A DNA stretch of 64,000 nucleotides from assembly GCF_005887115.1 (NCBI RefSeq), contig NZ_PNCJ01000012.1, positions 62,001 through 126,000 on the forward strand, given 5' to 3'. This DNA is from Pseudoalteromonas rubra (GTDB taxonomy: Bacteria > Pseudomonadota > Gammaproteobacteria > Enterobacterales > Alteromonadaceae). The notes below the pieces were generated by a model. It saw only the letters and a program-made list of their open reading frames with translations. It did no database searches and had not been told where the DNA came from. Positions 50,229-60,052 of this stretch are shown in pieces. A program made the position numbers and the translations under genes. Each line of letters starts with the position of its first letter. The first letter of the stretch is position 1.

Positions 50229-52319
50229 CTAGAAGGTGATTTTAACCTTGGCCGCCAGATAACGTCCCGGCATTGTATACTGAGACAAGCTGATATCGGC
50301 AGTGTTACCTGCAACCCGCTCGTAGTTAACGTATTCCTTATCCAGCAGGTTGAAGATACCCATATTCAGCTGCCAGTTTTGCCATTGATAGTCCGCAAAG
50401 ACATCGACCGTGGCCCAGCCAGCGGTTTTAATTGCAGCATCAGAGGGGACTTTATCCATATGACTGGCTGCACGCAACGCCGTTGTCAACGACCACTGCT
50501 CAGACTCATAACGCGCTTTAACAAAGCCATTAAGCGGGCTCAACGATTCTATGTAGTCATCGGTCTGTGAATTTTTACCATGCAGGTAGGTCAGGCCACT
50601 GTCGATGGCAAGCTGCTCGCTGCGCCACAGGGTCATATTCGCTTCAATCCCTTTGATTTTTACTTCTTCAATATTCTGGTATTGAAACACCTGTTTGCTG
50701 ACATTGGGAATAAAGGTCGGCTCGGTGCGTACCAGTTGGTTGGCAATAAAATCATCAAAAGTCGAATGGAATACGGCAAGGGAGAACTGACTGCTATCGA
50801 AATTACCTTTTAAGCCCAGCTCTATGCTGTCACTGTATTCCGGATCCAGGTCTGAATTGGGGATGATCTGGTAGAAAGGCTCAACACCGTGACTCTGATA
50901 AGCCTGATCGTGGGGCGGGATCTTAAACCCACGCGCATACTGGCCCACCAGGCTGAGATTCTGGGACAAGTTGAATACCACGCCCAGTTTAGGCGACAAA
51001 GCTGTTGCATCAATTTTGTCAAAGACCCCGTCGGTATACAGCGCACTTTGCTTAGGGTCCATCTGATAACTGTCCAGTCGCAAGCCCGCATTTACGCTCA
51101 AGGTATTGGGCAGCAGCGTCACGTTATCCTGGACAAATAGTCCAATCAGCCTTGTATCCGCGCCGGGGAACGCTTTTTGTGGCTCATGATCTTTGACCAA
51201 TGTGCCTTGCAGGTTGCGCCGTGACTTATAACGCGGGCGTTGCGTGTCATACTGGTCGAAGTCAGCCCCATACACGAATTGATGCGCGACATCGCCAACG
51301 GTTAACTGTTTGTCCAGTACCAATCGGGTGCCAACAATCTGCTGCTCAAAGCGATAGTCATTGGTATCAACGTAAGGGCCTGAGCGGTCAGCACCAGCAC
51401 GAGTTTGGTCGCTGCGCTGCTCGTAATCGCTGAAGTATACCTGGGCCTCCAGGTTATCGTATAACCTGGTTGCCGCGCTGCTTTTATATAGTACAGACAC
51501 TGACAGGCTGTCGTTCTCTTCCTTTGTTTCGTGGCTCTGAGCTGCCAGTACCTGCTCGGTTTCCTGCGTGTAATAATCTAAAGTGGTTAACAAGCTGGAC
51601 TGCGGCCCCAGAGTCAGCTCACCTTTGAGTACCGCAGCCGTAGAGGTGTAGTCCGCTTCAGGTAAGGTTTCATCATAATTCTGTGCCTGGCTGCCATCTC
51701 GGCGCGTTAACTGGACCGATGCAGCATGCTCGCCAAGGCGCTTTGCAAACACGCCGCTGAGGCTTTGCTCGTCACTGGCACCGTGATAACCGGCGCTGAG
51801 ATGCGCATAGCTGGCAGCATCCGCCAGATAATCAGACGCCGATTTAGTGGCTATGACGACGATGCCGCCGAGTGCATCAGAGCCGTAAAGTGAAGATGCA
51901 GCCCCCTTCGCGACTTCGATTTGCCTGACCCCCTCTAAGTCCAGATAACCACGGCCGATTAACAAGCCCTGACCTCCTTCGTAGGCATCATTGAGTCGAC
52001 GACCATCTTTAATATACACAACCCGGTTGCCGCCAATGCCGCGCACAGTGATCGCCTGGGCGTTACCCGCACTGCCCTGTGTGGTTATACCGGTTTGATA
52101 ACGAAATGCCGAGGCCAGGTCGATACCGACTTCCTGCTCCAGAGCCTGCTCGGTCACCACACTGACGCTGCCTGCGACATCCGACAGCTTCTGCTCGACC
52201 CGTGAACCGCTGACCACAATCACGTCTGCCGACTTTTCAAATTCATCGGCCTTAACATCGGTCGTACCAAAAAGTGCCGCCACTACACCAAGCGCAATAC
52301 TGCTGTGCTTTAAAGTCAT
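50229..52319 (-). CDS. hmuR: TonB-dependent heme/hemoglobin receptor
   Basis: Outer-membrane receptor for heme or hemoproteins. The ATG at 52319 has GAGG 7 bases upstream and gives a good signal peptide (MTLKHSSIALGVVAALFGTT). The 696-residue protein has a plug domain (QITVRGIGG-like wording, here AITVRGIGGNRVVYIKDGRR) and a barrel with motifs of the hemoglobin-receptor family: FKIPPHDQAYQSHGVEP (FRAP-like) and IPNSDLDPEYSDSIELG (NPNL-like). It ends in a strand with a C-terminal Phe. It is divergent from hmuTUV-hugZ with a Fur-like box in between. Confidence 0.92.
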   Translation of the reverse strand: MTLKHSSIALGVVAALFGTTDVKADEFEKSADVIVVSGSRVEQKLSDVAGSVSVVTEQALEQEVGIDLASAFRYQTGITTQGSAGNAQAITVRGIGGNRVVYIKDGRRLNDAYEGGQGLLIGRGYLDLEGVRQIEVAKGAASSLYGSDALGGIVVIATKSASDYLADAASYAHLSAGYHGASDEQSLSGVFAKRLGEHAASVQLTRRDGSQAQNYDETLPEADYTSTAAVLKGELTLGPQSSLLTTLDYYTQETEQVLAAQSHETKEENDSLSVSVLYKSSAATRLYDNLEAQVYFSDYEQRSDQTRAGADRSGPYVDTNDYRFEQQIVGTRLVLDKQLTVGDVAHQFVYGADFDQYDTQRPRYKSRRNLQGTLVKDHEPQKAFPGADTRLIGLFVQDNVTLLPNTLSVNAGLRLDSYQMDPKQSALYTDGVFDKIDATALSPKLGVVFNLSQNLSLVGQYARGFKIPPHDQAYQSHGVEPFYQIIPNSDLDPEYSDSIELGLKGNFDSSQFSLAVFHSTFDDFIANQLVRTEPTFIPNVSKQVFQYQNIEEVKIKGIEANMTLWRSEQLAIDSGLTYLHGKNSQTDDYIESLSPLNGFVKARYESEQWSLTTALRAASHMDKVPSDAAIKTAGWATVDVFADYQWQNWQLNMGIFNLLDKEYVNYERVAGNTADISLSQYTMPGRYLAAKVKITF

Positions 52320-52388
52320 TAGAAACCTCATTCAGGGAATTAAACAGAACTATTTTGCTGAGCACTATAATGTTCCTAAAACTCATTT

Positions 52389-52407
52389 GCAAATGATAAT
52401 GGTTTGC
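52389..52407. promoter_or_regulatory. Fur-like box between the heme receptor and hmuT
   Basis: The 19-mer GCAAATGATAATGGTTTGC holds the Fur core AATGATAAT and is itself bounded by the inverted pair GCAAA / TTTGC. It lies in the 242-base divergent promoter region, about 70 bases from the receptor start. Iron repression of both transcripts is expected. Confidence 0.65.
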
Positions 52408-52561
52408 ATTTTTATATTTATGTAGATTTAACAGGTCTTATTCAGTAGAATCGGCATCTAACAAGACAAGCACCCTCTATTTCTGCGTGACAGATGAATT
52501 AAAAAATTGTGACGGGAAGTGCAGAGGAAACCAAAAACCATTGTGTTAAATGAGATAAACC

Positions 52562-53380
52562 ATGCGTAAATTTATGTTTCTGATTTTGATATCAATGCTC
52601 AGTCAACAGGGGCTCGCCGCACAGCGGATAGTTGTCGCGGGAGGCTCTATAACAGACATAGTATTTGCTCTGGGGGCAGGAGAAAACGTCGTGGCTGTAG
52701 ATACCTCCAGCACCTCACCTGTTGCTGCAACGAAATTACCTAAGGTAGGCTACTATCGAGATCTGGCCGCTGAAGGCGTGCTGTCGCAGCACCCTGAGCT
52801 GATCCTTGCTTTGCAAGGCAGCGGCAGGCCCGAAGTTTTGACTCAGTTGCGCAATACCGGAGTGCAACTGAACCTGTATGATAAGCCAACCAATATCAAT
52901 GAATTATTTAACCTGATAGCTCAGCTTGGCCAGGATCTAAGCCAGCCAAGTCAGGCACAACGGCTTATAAATGAATTGAAGCAAGCTTTACCACCCAAAG
53001 CACCACCATCCCCCCTCCGTGCGCTCTTTATTCTCTCTGCCGGCGATCGAGGCGTCACCGTAGCCGGCCCAGAAACAGTGCCTGATCTGCTCTTTGGCTA
53101 TACGGGTGTGCGAAATCTGGCAACGGCGCCCGGCTACAAACCCTTTAATCGTGAAGCTATGTTAGTCAGTTCGCCCGACTTTTTGGTTGCCCCAAGTCAT
53201 GTTGTTTATAGTCTCGGAGGCCCTGAACAATTTTGTCAGCAAAGTGCCCTGGCGCTGCTACCGGCCGCTCAACAATGCAGACTACTGGTGATGGATTCTT
53301 TGATCTCTATGGGAATGACCACCCGACTGCCTGAAGCCATCGCTCAACTTGCCGCATATCGGGAACAATCCACGTTATGA
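52562..53380 (+). CDS. hmuT: Periplasmic heme-binding protein HmuT/HutB
   Basis: Substrate-binding protein of the heme ABC importer. The 272-residue product has a signal peptide (MRKFMFLILISMLSQQGLAA), the N-terminal lobe starting RIVVAGGSITDIVFALGAGE, the YYRDLAAEGVLSQHPELIL stretch with the heme-ligand Tyr region and the helical spine. Its last bases overlap hmuU by four. First gene of hmuTUV-hugZ. Confidence 0.93.
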   Translation: MRKFMFLILISMLSQQGLAAQRIVVAGGSITDIVFALGAGENVVAVDTSSTSPVAATKLPKVGYYRDLAAEGVLSQHPELILALQGSGRPEVLTQLRNTGVQLNLYDKPTNINELFNLIAQLGQDLSQPSQAQRLINELKQALPPKAPPSPLRALFILSAGDRGVTVAGPETVPDLLFGYTGVRNLATAPGYKPFNREAMLVSSPDFLVAPSHVVYSLGGPEQFCQQSALALLPAAQQCRLLVMDSLISMGMTTRLPEAIAQLAAYREQSTL

Positions 53381-54423
53381 CTCCGGCGCTCTCGATTTTA
53401 ACGTCACGTCATCACACGGCCTGGGTATGGTTAAGCAGTACTGTACTGCTTGCGCTGGCCTGGCTGTCTCTAAGTAGCGGCCCGGTAGGCTGGGACTGGC
53501 GTATGCCTTTGATAGCCCTGTTACCTGATCAGCTTACACAAGATATTACTGAGCTGCACATAACCGTAGTCACTCAGATCCGCCTGCCAAGACTATTACT
53601 GGCCTTGTTGGTTGGGTGTGTGCTTGCCTGCAGTGGCGCTGCCAGTCAGGCATTGTGTCGCAACCCATTGGCCGACCCCAGCCTGATGGGGGTCACAGGT
53701 GGTGCGGCCGTTGCAGCCATCGCGGTGATTGCGCTTTCACCGAAAGTTGCCTTTATTAACGAAGCCATGGTCGCACCGGCAGCTTTTTTAGGCGCGCTGG
53801 CCATTACTTCCCTGCTGTATCGTATTGCCAGCCACAACGGCCAGGTCCAGATCACTATACTGCTGCTTGCCGGGGTGGCGATCAATGCCGTTGCCATGGC
53901 GCTGATCGGACTGTTTAGCTTTTTTGCCGACGATACTTCGCTGCGCCTGATGACTTACTGGCAAATGGGCGCTCTGGCCGGTGCGAGCTGGCCTGCGATG
54001 CAATATGGTGCGCCGCTGATCCTCATCTGTATCGCCATGCTGTTTATTCGTCGTAAACAGATCAACGCTTTGATGCTCGGAGAGCGCGATGCCAGACATT
54101 TGGGCGTTAACGTCAGGCGATTGAAAAATGAAGTGATTTTTTTGATTGCGCTGGGCGTTGGTGGCGCCGTTGCCATGTCGGGCATGATCGGCTTTGTCGG
54201 CCTGCTGGTCCCGCATCTGGCACGCCTGCTGGTCGGCCCAGATCTGCGCCGTATGCTGCCTTTGAGTATGTTACTTGGCTGTGTAGTACTGCTCACGGCC
54301 GACTGGCTGGCACGCCTCGTTGTTGCCCCTTCAGAGCTACCCATCGGTGTGATCACCGCCCTGTTCGGCAGTCCGTTTTTTGTCTATTTGCTGATCCAAC
54401 AAAAGCGAGGTGCACATGCTTGA
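53377..54423 (+). CDS. hmuU: Heme ABC transporter permease HmuU/HutC
   Basis: FecCD-type inner-membrane permease of the heme importer. The 348-residue protein has about ten membrane helices and the family motifs RLPRLLLALLVGCVLACSGA (about residues 69-88), NPLADPSLMGVTGGAA and the EAA-like loop GFVGLLVPHLARLLVGPDLR. It overlaps hmuT by four bases and hmuV by eight. Confidence 0.95.
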   Translation: MTPALSILTSRHHTAWVWLSSTVLLALAWLSLSSGPVGWDWRMPLIALLPDQLTQDITELHITVVTQIRLPRLLLALLVGCVLACSGAASQALCRNPLADPSLMGVTGGAAVAAIAVIALSPKVAFINEAMVAPAAFLGALAITSLLYRIASHNGQVQITILLLAGVAINAVAMALIGLFSFFADDTSLRLMTYWQMGALAGASWPAMQYGAPLILICIAMLFIRRKQINALMLGERDARHLGVNVRRLKNEVIFLIALGVGGAVAMSGMIGFVGLLVPHLARLLVGPDLRRMLPLSMLLGCVVLLTADWLARLVVAPSELPIGVITALFGSPFFVYLLIQQKRGAHA

Positions 54424-55213
54424 ATGTCGTCACCTGACAGTGACCCGTGGCGCCAAGCCGGTACTGACTGAAGTGTCATTGACGCTAAAAGCCGGTCAGT
54501 TTATTGTCTTGCTGGGCGAGAATGGCGCTGGCAAGTCAACCCTGCTGAGCGCGATTTGCGATGATATTCCTTATCATGGCGAGATCTTATGGCGCGGCAC
54601 ACAGCTCAACACGTTGGACCCGCTGACGCTGGCGACACAGCGAGCCGTGCTGTTGCAGCATAACCGGGTTAACTTTGCCTTTAATACCACCGAGCTTATT
54701 GCCATGGGGCGCTACCCTTATCAGGAAAGCACCAGGGAACAAGCTGCCGTGGTAGACCAACTCATCACCCAGCTGGCTCTTGAACAACTCGCCGGACGTG
54801 AGGTTACGCAACTGTCTGGCGGCGAATTTCAGCGCGCTCAGTTTGCCCGCTGCCTGGCACAGCTAAATGCACATGACCCGGGCACCCGAAACAAACTGAT
54901 GTTGCTGGATGAGCCGACATCGGCACTGGATCTGCACCACCAGCATCGGGTTCTCAGTGCCGCGCAACGCTTTGCCCATCAGGGCAATACCGTTATTGCC
55001 GTGTTACATGATTTAAATCTCGCGTCGCTTTATGCCGACCGGATCCTCTTGCTGGCTCAGGGTCAGATCCGCAGCGATGGTCCGCCGCAGGATGTCCTCA
55101 GGCGCGATGTATTGCAACCCATTTACCAAACAGGCATGCAGATTAACCTGCATCCCGGATATAATATACCTATGATATTCTCAGAACCGCTAACAGGAGC
55201 TCCCAATGCGTGA
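54416..55213 (+). CDS. hmuV: Heme ABC transporter ATP-binding protein HmuV
   Basis: ATPase of the heme importer. The ATG at 54416 is chosen (a GTG six bases upstream is possible). The 265-residue protein has Walker A LLGENGAGKSTLL (about 34-46), the signature LSGGEFQRAQFARCLAQL, Walker B KLMLLDEPTSALDLHHQH and the switch His in VLHDLNLAS. It overlaps both hmuU and hugZ by eight bases, indicating one translational unit. Confidence 0.95.
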   Translation: MLECRHLTVTRGAKPVLTEVSLTLKAGQFIVLLGENGAGKSTLLSAICDDIPYHGEILWRGTQLNTLDPLTLATQRAVLLQHNRVNFAFNTTELIAMGRYPYQESTREQAAVVDQLITQLALEQLAGREVTQLSGGEFQRAQFARCLAQLNAHDPGTRNKLMLLDEPTSALDLHHQHRVLSAAQRFAHQGNTVIAVLHDLNLASLYADRILLLAQGQIRSDGPPQDVLRRDVLQPIYQTGMQINLHPGYNIPMIFSEPLTGAPNA

Positions 55214-55946
55214 ACAAGCCGTTTTTGAAGCGCGCCAGCTGCTCAGACATTCGACTGTCTGTGTGATGTCCACACTCTCTAAAAATCTGGCGGGCTACCC
55301 GTTTGGCTCAGTCACGCCGTTTATGAGTGACGATCAGGGTCGGTTGATTTTTTACATTGCTGGCATTGCGCAACATTCGCGCAATCTGACAGCCGACAGC
55401 AGAGTGTGCGCAACAATTTTTGATGCGGCGCAAAGCGGAGACCAGAACGAACATGCCCGCGTCACCATAGTCGGCGACGCTGCGCCAGTTCAAGATGAGG
55501 AAGCAGCCGACTTACTGCTTCGTTACGAGCGTCACTTTCCAGAAGCCATCAGCTATCGTCAGGCCCATGATTTTAAGCTCTGGCGCATGGAAATAAAGCG
55601 CGTGCGTTATATCGCCGGCTTTGGGCAGATATTCTGGCTGGAGGCGGACGAATGGGCACAGCCTGCTGCAAATTGGGACCTGGCCGACGAAGTGCATATG
55701 GTGGAACATATGAATGACGATCACCAGGATGCCAATCAGCTGATCCTCAAGCTGGTGCATAATGTTGATGCCGCAGAGGTGACGATGACGACGCTCCTCT
55801 CCGAAGGCTGCTATTTAAGAGCCAATGACAAGTCTTATTACGTACCCTTCGACGCGCGCTGTGAAGACGCGACAGCAGTGCGTAAAGCGCTGGTGCGCCT
55901 AACCAAAGCGGCCCGCGCACAATTCGGTGAAGCCGTAGAAAGCTAA
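55206..55946 (+). CDS. hugZ: Heme utilisation protein HugZ/HutZ
   Basis: Heme-degrading or heme-handling protein with a pyridoxamine-phosphate-oxidase-like split barrel. The 246-residue product has the N-terminal barrel (VMSTLSKNLAGYPFGSVTPF and RLIFYIAGIAQHSRNL) and a C-terminal DUF2470-like domain (EHMNDDHQDANQLILKLVH). The gene overlaps hmuV by eight bases, so the operon supplies import and then release of iron from heme. It is followed directly by an inverted-repeat element. Confidence 0.92.
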   Translation: MREQAVFEARQLLRHSTVCVMSTLSKNLAGYPFGSVTPFMSDDQGRLIFYIAGIAQHSRNLTADSRVCATIFDAAQSGDQNEHARVTIVGDAAPVQDEEAADLLLRYERHFPEAISYRQAHDFKLWRMEIKRVRYIAGFGQIFWLEADEWAQPAANWDLADEVHMVEHMNDDHQDANQLILKLVHNVDAAEVTMTTLLSEGCYLRANDKSYYVPFDARCEDATAVRKALVRLTKAARAQFGEAVES

Positions 55947-56107
55947 TACCAATTTGCTTAATTAAGTGGTCTATTTTGAGGCGAGAAAATAGGGTCGATA
56001 ACAAGGCAAAAATTTTGCTATTTAGTTGTTCTAAATGAAAAATTTTTAACGCTGTTAGCGTCCTATTTGCTTCTTCAAATAGACCAAGTATTAAGTGAAA
56101 TTAGTAT
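55946..56107. mobile_element. 162-bp intergenic inverted-repeat element (MITE-like)
   Basis: Starts at the hugZ stop codon. The left end ATACCAATTTGCTTAATTAA and the right end, read on the minus strand, ATACTAATTTCACTTAATAC, are imperfect inverted repeats that continue with GGTCTATTT on both sides (about 31 bp). There is no open frame inside. A 49-bp element at 60679 matches the right end in the opposite orientation. This looks like a dispersed non-autonomous element; from memory related repeats are frequent in Pseudoalteromonas. Copy number was not tested. Confidence 0.7.
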
Positions 56108-56116
56108 AAGCATTAA

Positions 56117-56152
56117 AAAAGGACAGAGTGATCTGAATCAGTCTGTCCTTTT
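56117..56152 (-). terminator. Intrinsic terminator of ffh
   Basis: Stem AAAAGGACAGA / TCTGTCCTTTT with a 14-base loop, 19 bases beyond the ffh stop codon. The A run on plus gives the U tract of the minus transcript. Confidence 0.8.
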
Positions 56153-56170
56153 CTCGATTTTGAGTCTGAA

Positions 56171-57550
56171 TTAGAACTTCGGACCGCCACCACCGAACAT
56201 GCCCGGCGGCATCATGCCTTTCATATTCTTCATCATTTTCATCATGCCGCCCTTACCCTTCATCTTTTTCATCATTTTTTGCATCTGGGTAAACTGCTTG
56301 AGCAGCTTATTGATATCCTGAACCTGAGTACCTGAACCGGCCGCAATCCGCTTCTTGCGTGAGCCTTTGATCACTTCCGGACGCGCGCGCTCATGTGGTG
56401 TCATGGAGTTGATGATGGCTTCCATCTGATTAAAGGTCTTGTCATTCACCTGGCCTTTCACGGCATCCGGTAAGTTAGACATACCAGGCAATTTATCCAG
56501 CATGGACATCATGCCGCCCATGTTTTTCATCTGGCGTAGTTGTTCAGCAAAGTCTTCCAGCGTGAAGCCATCACCTTTAAAGACTTTCTCGGCCACTTTA
56601 GCCGCTTTGTCTTTATCAACTTTAGACTCGACCTCTTCGATCAATGACAGCACGTCACCCATACCAAGAATACGTGACGCCACACGGTCCGGGTGGAATG
56701 GCTCTAGTGCATCAGTGCGCTCGCCCACACCAATGAACTTAATGGGTTTACCAGTGATATGGCGGATAGACAAGGCCGCACCACCTCGGGCATCACCGTC
56801 TGTTTTGGTCAGGATCACACCGGTCAGCGGCAGCGCTTCGTCGAAAGCCTTCGCGGTATTCGCAGCATCCTGACCAGTCATGGAGTCGACCACAAACAGG
56901 GTTTCAATCGGTGAAATGGCCGCATGGAGATCTTTGATCTCGCCCATCATCTCGTTATCGACGTGCAAACGACCCGCGGTATCCACCAGCACTACATCGA
57001 TGAACTTTTTCTTCGCGTGTGAGATGGCATTGGTAGCAATATCCACCGGCTTTTGCGAAATATCACTGGGGAAGAACTCAACGTCTACTTCTGTGGCCAA
57101 GGTTTCCAGCTGCTTGATAGCCGCCGGACGGTAGACGTCGGCACTGACCACTAACACAGATTTTTTCTTACGCTCTTTTAAGAACTTAGCAAGTTTGCCC
57201 ACACTGGTGGTTTTACCCGCACCCTGCAGACCTGCCATCATGACAACCGCTGGCGGTTGCGCTGCCAGGTTGAGCTCCTCGTTGGCCTCACCCATGGCTT
57301 TTTCGAGTTCTTCACGCACGATCTTGATGAAAACCTGGCCTGGGCTCAGGCTCTTAGTCACTTCAACACCAACCGCACGCTCTTTAACCTGCTTCACAAA
57401 GTCTCTGACGACAGGCAAAGCAACATCCGCTTCAAGCAGCGCCATGCGCACTTCACGGAGTGTTTCCTTAATATTGTCTTCGGTTAGTCGGCCGCGGCCG
57501 CTGATGTTTTTAAGCGTTTTTCCTAAGCGTTCTTGGAGGTTCTCAAACAT
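56171..57550 (-). CDS. ffh: Signal recognition particle protein Ffh
   Basis: GTPase of the signal recognition particle that targets inner-membrane proteins with 4.5S RNA and FtsY. The 459-residue protein has the N domain, the G domain with GLQGAGKTTSVGKLAKFL (about 106-123), VDTAGRLHVD and TKTDGDARGGAALS, and a Met-rich M domain ending in the GMMPPGMFGGGG tail. Divergent from ypjD, as in E. coli. Confidence 0.97.
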   Translation of the reverse strand: MFENLQERLGKTLKNISGRGRLTEDNIKETLREVRMALLEADVALPVVRDFVKQVKERAVGVEVTKSLSPGQVFIKIVREELEKAMGEANEELNLAAQPPAVVMMAGLQGAGKTTSVGKLAKFLKERKKKSVLVVSADVYRPAAIKQLETLATEVDVEFFPSDISQKPVDIATNAISHAKKKFIDVVLVDTAGRLHVDNEMMGEIKDLHAAISPIETLFVVDSMTGQDAANTAKAFDEALPLTGVILTKTDGDARGGAALSIRHITGKPIKFIGVGERTDALEPFHPDRVASRILGMGDVLSLIEEVESKVDKDKAAKVAEKVFKGDGFTLEDFAEQLRQMKNMGGMMSMLDKLPGMSNLPDAVKGQVNDKTFNQMEAIINSMTPHERARPEVIKGSRKKRIAAGSGTQVQDINKLLKQFTQMQKMMKKMKGKGGMMKMMKNMKGMMPPGMFGGGGPKF

Positions 57551-57712
57551 TTATCGCTTCCAGTATGTCGTAATTGCCCAGCATTATACTGATATGCGCG
57601 TCACTAATACAGTATTCAAGTCAGTTAAGAAACTTTTTCCCTGCCTCTATGCAAGAACCCGAGCTTAAAATACAATAGCCTACAAAAGGAGCATGTAAGT
57701 AGAAAGCCATTC

Positions 57713-58519
57713 ATGTTGATCATCAGTTTATCTTTGTTTGCCAGTCTGTTTTATGTACTTGCCACCGGGCATGTACTGTCGCGCCTATTCCATAAGGAAG
57801 GCCCTAGTCAAAAGCTGACCATTATTTTCAGCACAGTGGCGATACTTAGCCATATGCTGGTACTGGTAAACTCCGTGTTTACGCAGGATGGGCAAGATCT
57901 CAGCACCATTAATGTTGCGCTGCTTACCTGCTGGGTCATTGTGGTGTCAGTAACAACGGTTTCTTTAAAGTTTCCGGCGACATTGTTATTACCTGTTGTC
58001 TATGGCTTCGCCTCGATACTCCTGATAGCCAGTCTATTTGTCCCGCATCACATTGTAATGAAATCGCTGGACGTGGATATTGGTCTGGTAGTGCATATTT
58101 CGCTCTCGCTGCTGGCATATTGTGTCTTAATTATCGCCACACTTTATGCGGTACAGTTTTACTTCATTGATCGCAGACTGAAAGAAAAAGACCTGGCCAT
58201 CATGCACAGCCACCTTCCACCGTTAATGCAGGTTGAATCTCAGCTCTATCAGCTACTGACGGTTGGCACGGGCTTATTAACCCTGGCGCTGCTCTCTGGT
58301 TTTGTGTTCCTCGAAGGTATGTTCGCCAAAGAGTTTTTACACAAAACCGTATTGTCACTGGTTGCCTGGTGTATGTTCAGTGCTGTTACCATTGGCCACC
58401 ACCAGTTTGGCTGGCGGGGCAAGTCTGTGGTATTTGCAGTGTTAGGTGCGTCAGGTATCGTTACCTTGGCCTATTTCGGCAGTCGCTTTGTTCAAGAAGT
58501 GATCTTAGGTAAGTTTTAA
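57713..58519 (+). CDS. ypjD: YpjD/CcsA-family inner-membrane protein
   Basis: Multi-pass membrane protein of the cytochrome c assembly (CcsA/CcmC-like) superfamily. The 268-residue product has eight or so hydrophobic helices and conserved His residues (VVHISLSLLAYCVLIIATLY and MFSAVTIGHHQFGWRGK). E. coli YpjD is also encoded between ffh and the corB homologue. A heme-linked role is suggested by the superfamily but not shown. Confidence 0.9.
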   Translation: MLIISLSLFASLFYVLATGHVLSRLFHKEGPSQKLTIIFSTVAILSHMLVLVNSVFTQDGQDLSTINVALLTCWVIVVSVTTVSLKFPATLLLPVVYGFASILLIASLFVPHHIVMKSLDVDIGLVVHISLSLLAYCVLIIATLYAVQFYFIDRRLKEKDLAIMHSHLPPLMQVESQLYQLLTVGTGLLTLALLSGFVFLEGMFAKEFLHKTVLSLVAWCMFSAVTIGHHQFGWRGKSVVFAVLGASGIVTLAYFGSRFVQEVILGKF

Positions 58520-58612
58520 TCTAAGTTTTAGCTTAAGTTCACGGTTTTTGACTTGACTCTGAAATCTGGCTAACGCTTAATACTCCTTCGTAAGCAAAAA
58601 AGGGATCCTCTG

Positions 58613-59896
58613 TTGGACGACATATCAACCAGCGCCTTGTTTATTATTCTTGGCGTGCTTGTTCTGCTCTCGGGTTATTTTTCCAGTTCGGAAACCGGGA
58701 TCATGTCTATCAATCGCTACCGATTGCGTCACTTGGTCAAAGAAAAACACAAGTCGGCACAGCGCGTAGACGAACTTTTAAAACGCCCGGACCGTTTAAT
58801 TGGTCTGATCCTAATCGGCAATAACCTGGTTAATATCGCAGCCTCTGCGGTTGCTACCGTGTTGGGTATGCGCTTGCTGGGTGATGCAGGTATTGTGGTT
58901 GCCACCTTTGCTCTGACCTTGGTCATTTTGATCTTTGCGGAAGTAACACCTAAAACACTGGCAGCACTGTACCCCGAAAAAATTGCGTTTCCCAGCTCTG
59001 TGATTCTTAAGCTGTTGTTAAAAATACTCTTCCCTGTAGTTGTGACCGTGAATTGGATCACCAACGGTATGCTGAAGCTAATTGGCGTATCACCGGAGCA
59101 GATAGAAGAACACAGCCTGAGTAAAGAAGAACTTAAAACGGTTCTCAATGAATCTGGCGCTATGTTGCCAACCAACCATCAGGATATGATGACTTCCATC
59201 TTGGATTTAGATCATGTGACGGTTGAAGACATTATGATCCCACGTAGTGAGATCAATGCGATAGATATCAATGACGACTGGAAAGTGATCTCTAAACAGC
59301 TCACTAATGCTCAGCACACAAGAGTACTCCTATATCGTGATCAGATAGATGACGCCGTGGGCTTTATCCACTCTCGCGATGCCTTGCGTCTGCTGACCAA
59401 AGAGCAGTTTGACAAGCCATCACTGCTACGAGCGGTACGAGAAATTTACTATATTCCGGAAAGCACCTCACTAAACACGCAACTTTTGAAGTTCCAGCAA
59501 AACAAAGAGCGTATCGGTTTGGTGGTAGACGAATATGGGGATATTCAGGGTCTGGTGACACTGGAAGACATCCTTGAAGAGGTAGTCGGTGACTTTACCA
59601 CAACCAAGACGCCAGCCCCGAGCGACGAGGTAGACGTTCAAAATGATGGCTCAGTTATGGTTGATGGTGGCGCGAACGTACGCGACCTGAACAAGGAAAT
59701 GCGTTGGCACCTGCCAACTGAAGGCCCAAAAACCCTTAGCGGACTGATTGTTGAATATCTTGAAGATATTCCGCAGACACAGTTGGGCCTGAAAATAGCG
59801 GGCTATCCCATGGAAGTAGTCGAAATCAAGGAAAACATGATCAAGGTGGTCAAAGTTTACCCCAATAAAAAGAAAAAGCCTGCCAAATCACACTAA
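58613..59896 (+). CDS. corB: CorB/HlyC-CorC family protein, putative magnesium transporter
   Basis: Inner-membrane protein with DUF21, a CBS pair and a CorC_HlyC domain. It follows E. coli YfjD closely: FSSSETGIMSINRYRLRHLV (about residues 23-42), RPDRLIGLILIGNNLVNI, VEDIMIPRSEINAIDINDDW (first CBS), VVDEYGDIQGLVTLEDILEE (second CBS), then the C-terminal FAD-like domain. Such proteins (CNNM/CorB) export or sense Mg2+. A TTG start at 58613 is used, preceded by AGGGA; no ATG fits. Order ffh, ypjD, corB is conserved. Confidence 0.94.
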   Translation: MDDISTSALFIILGVLVLLSGYFSSSETGIMSINRYRLRHLVKEKHKSAQRVDELLKRPDRLIGLILIGNNLVNIAASAVATVLGMRLLGDAGIVVATFALTLVILIFAEVTPKTLAALYPEKIAFPSSVILKLLLKILFPVVVTVNWITNGMLKLIGVSPEQIEEHSLSKEELKTVLNESGAMLPTNHQDMMTSILDLDHVTVEDIMIPRSEINAIDINDDWKVISKQLTNAQHTRVLLYRDQIDDAVGFIHSRDALRLLTKEQFDKPSLLRAVREIYYIPESTSLNTQLLKFQQNKERIGLVVDEYGDIQGLVTLEDILEEVVGDFTTTKTPAPSDEVDVQNDGSVMVDGGANVRDLNKEMRWHLPTEGPKTLSGLIVEYLEDIPQTQLGLKIAGYPMEVVEIKENMIKVVKVYPNKKKKPAKSH

Positions 59897-59898
59897 TG

Positions 59899-59923
59899 AA
59901 AAAGCCGCGTAACGCGGCTTTTT
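59899..59923 (+). terminator. Intrinsic terminator of corB
   Basis: Eleven-base stem AAAAAGCCGCG / CGCGGCTTTTT with a three-base loop, immediately after the corB stop codon. It isolates the peptide genes downstream from corB transcription. Confidence 0.88.
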
Positions 59924-60052
59924 CATTTTTAGTTACAAAAAACTCACCAATATACCCTTAAAAACTTGCCTACATTCTGTACAAATTAATTTCATTATTG
60001 TTAACTAATTCAGCCCAACTTATGGGCATATTCGAATGAACAAGGAAATACT

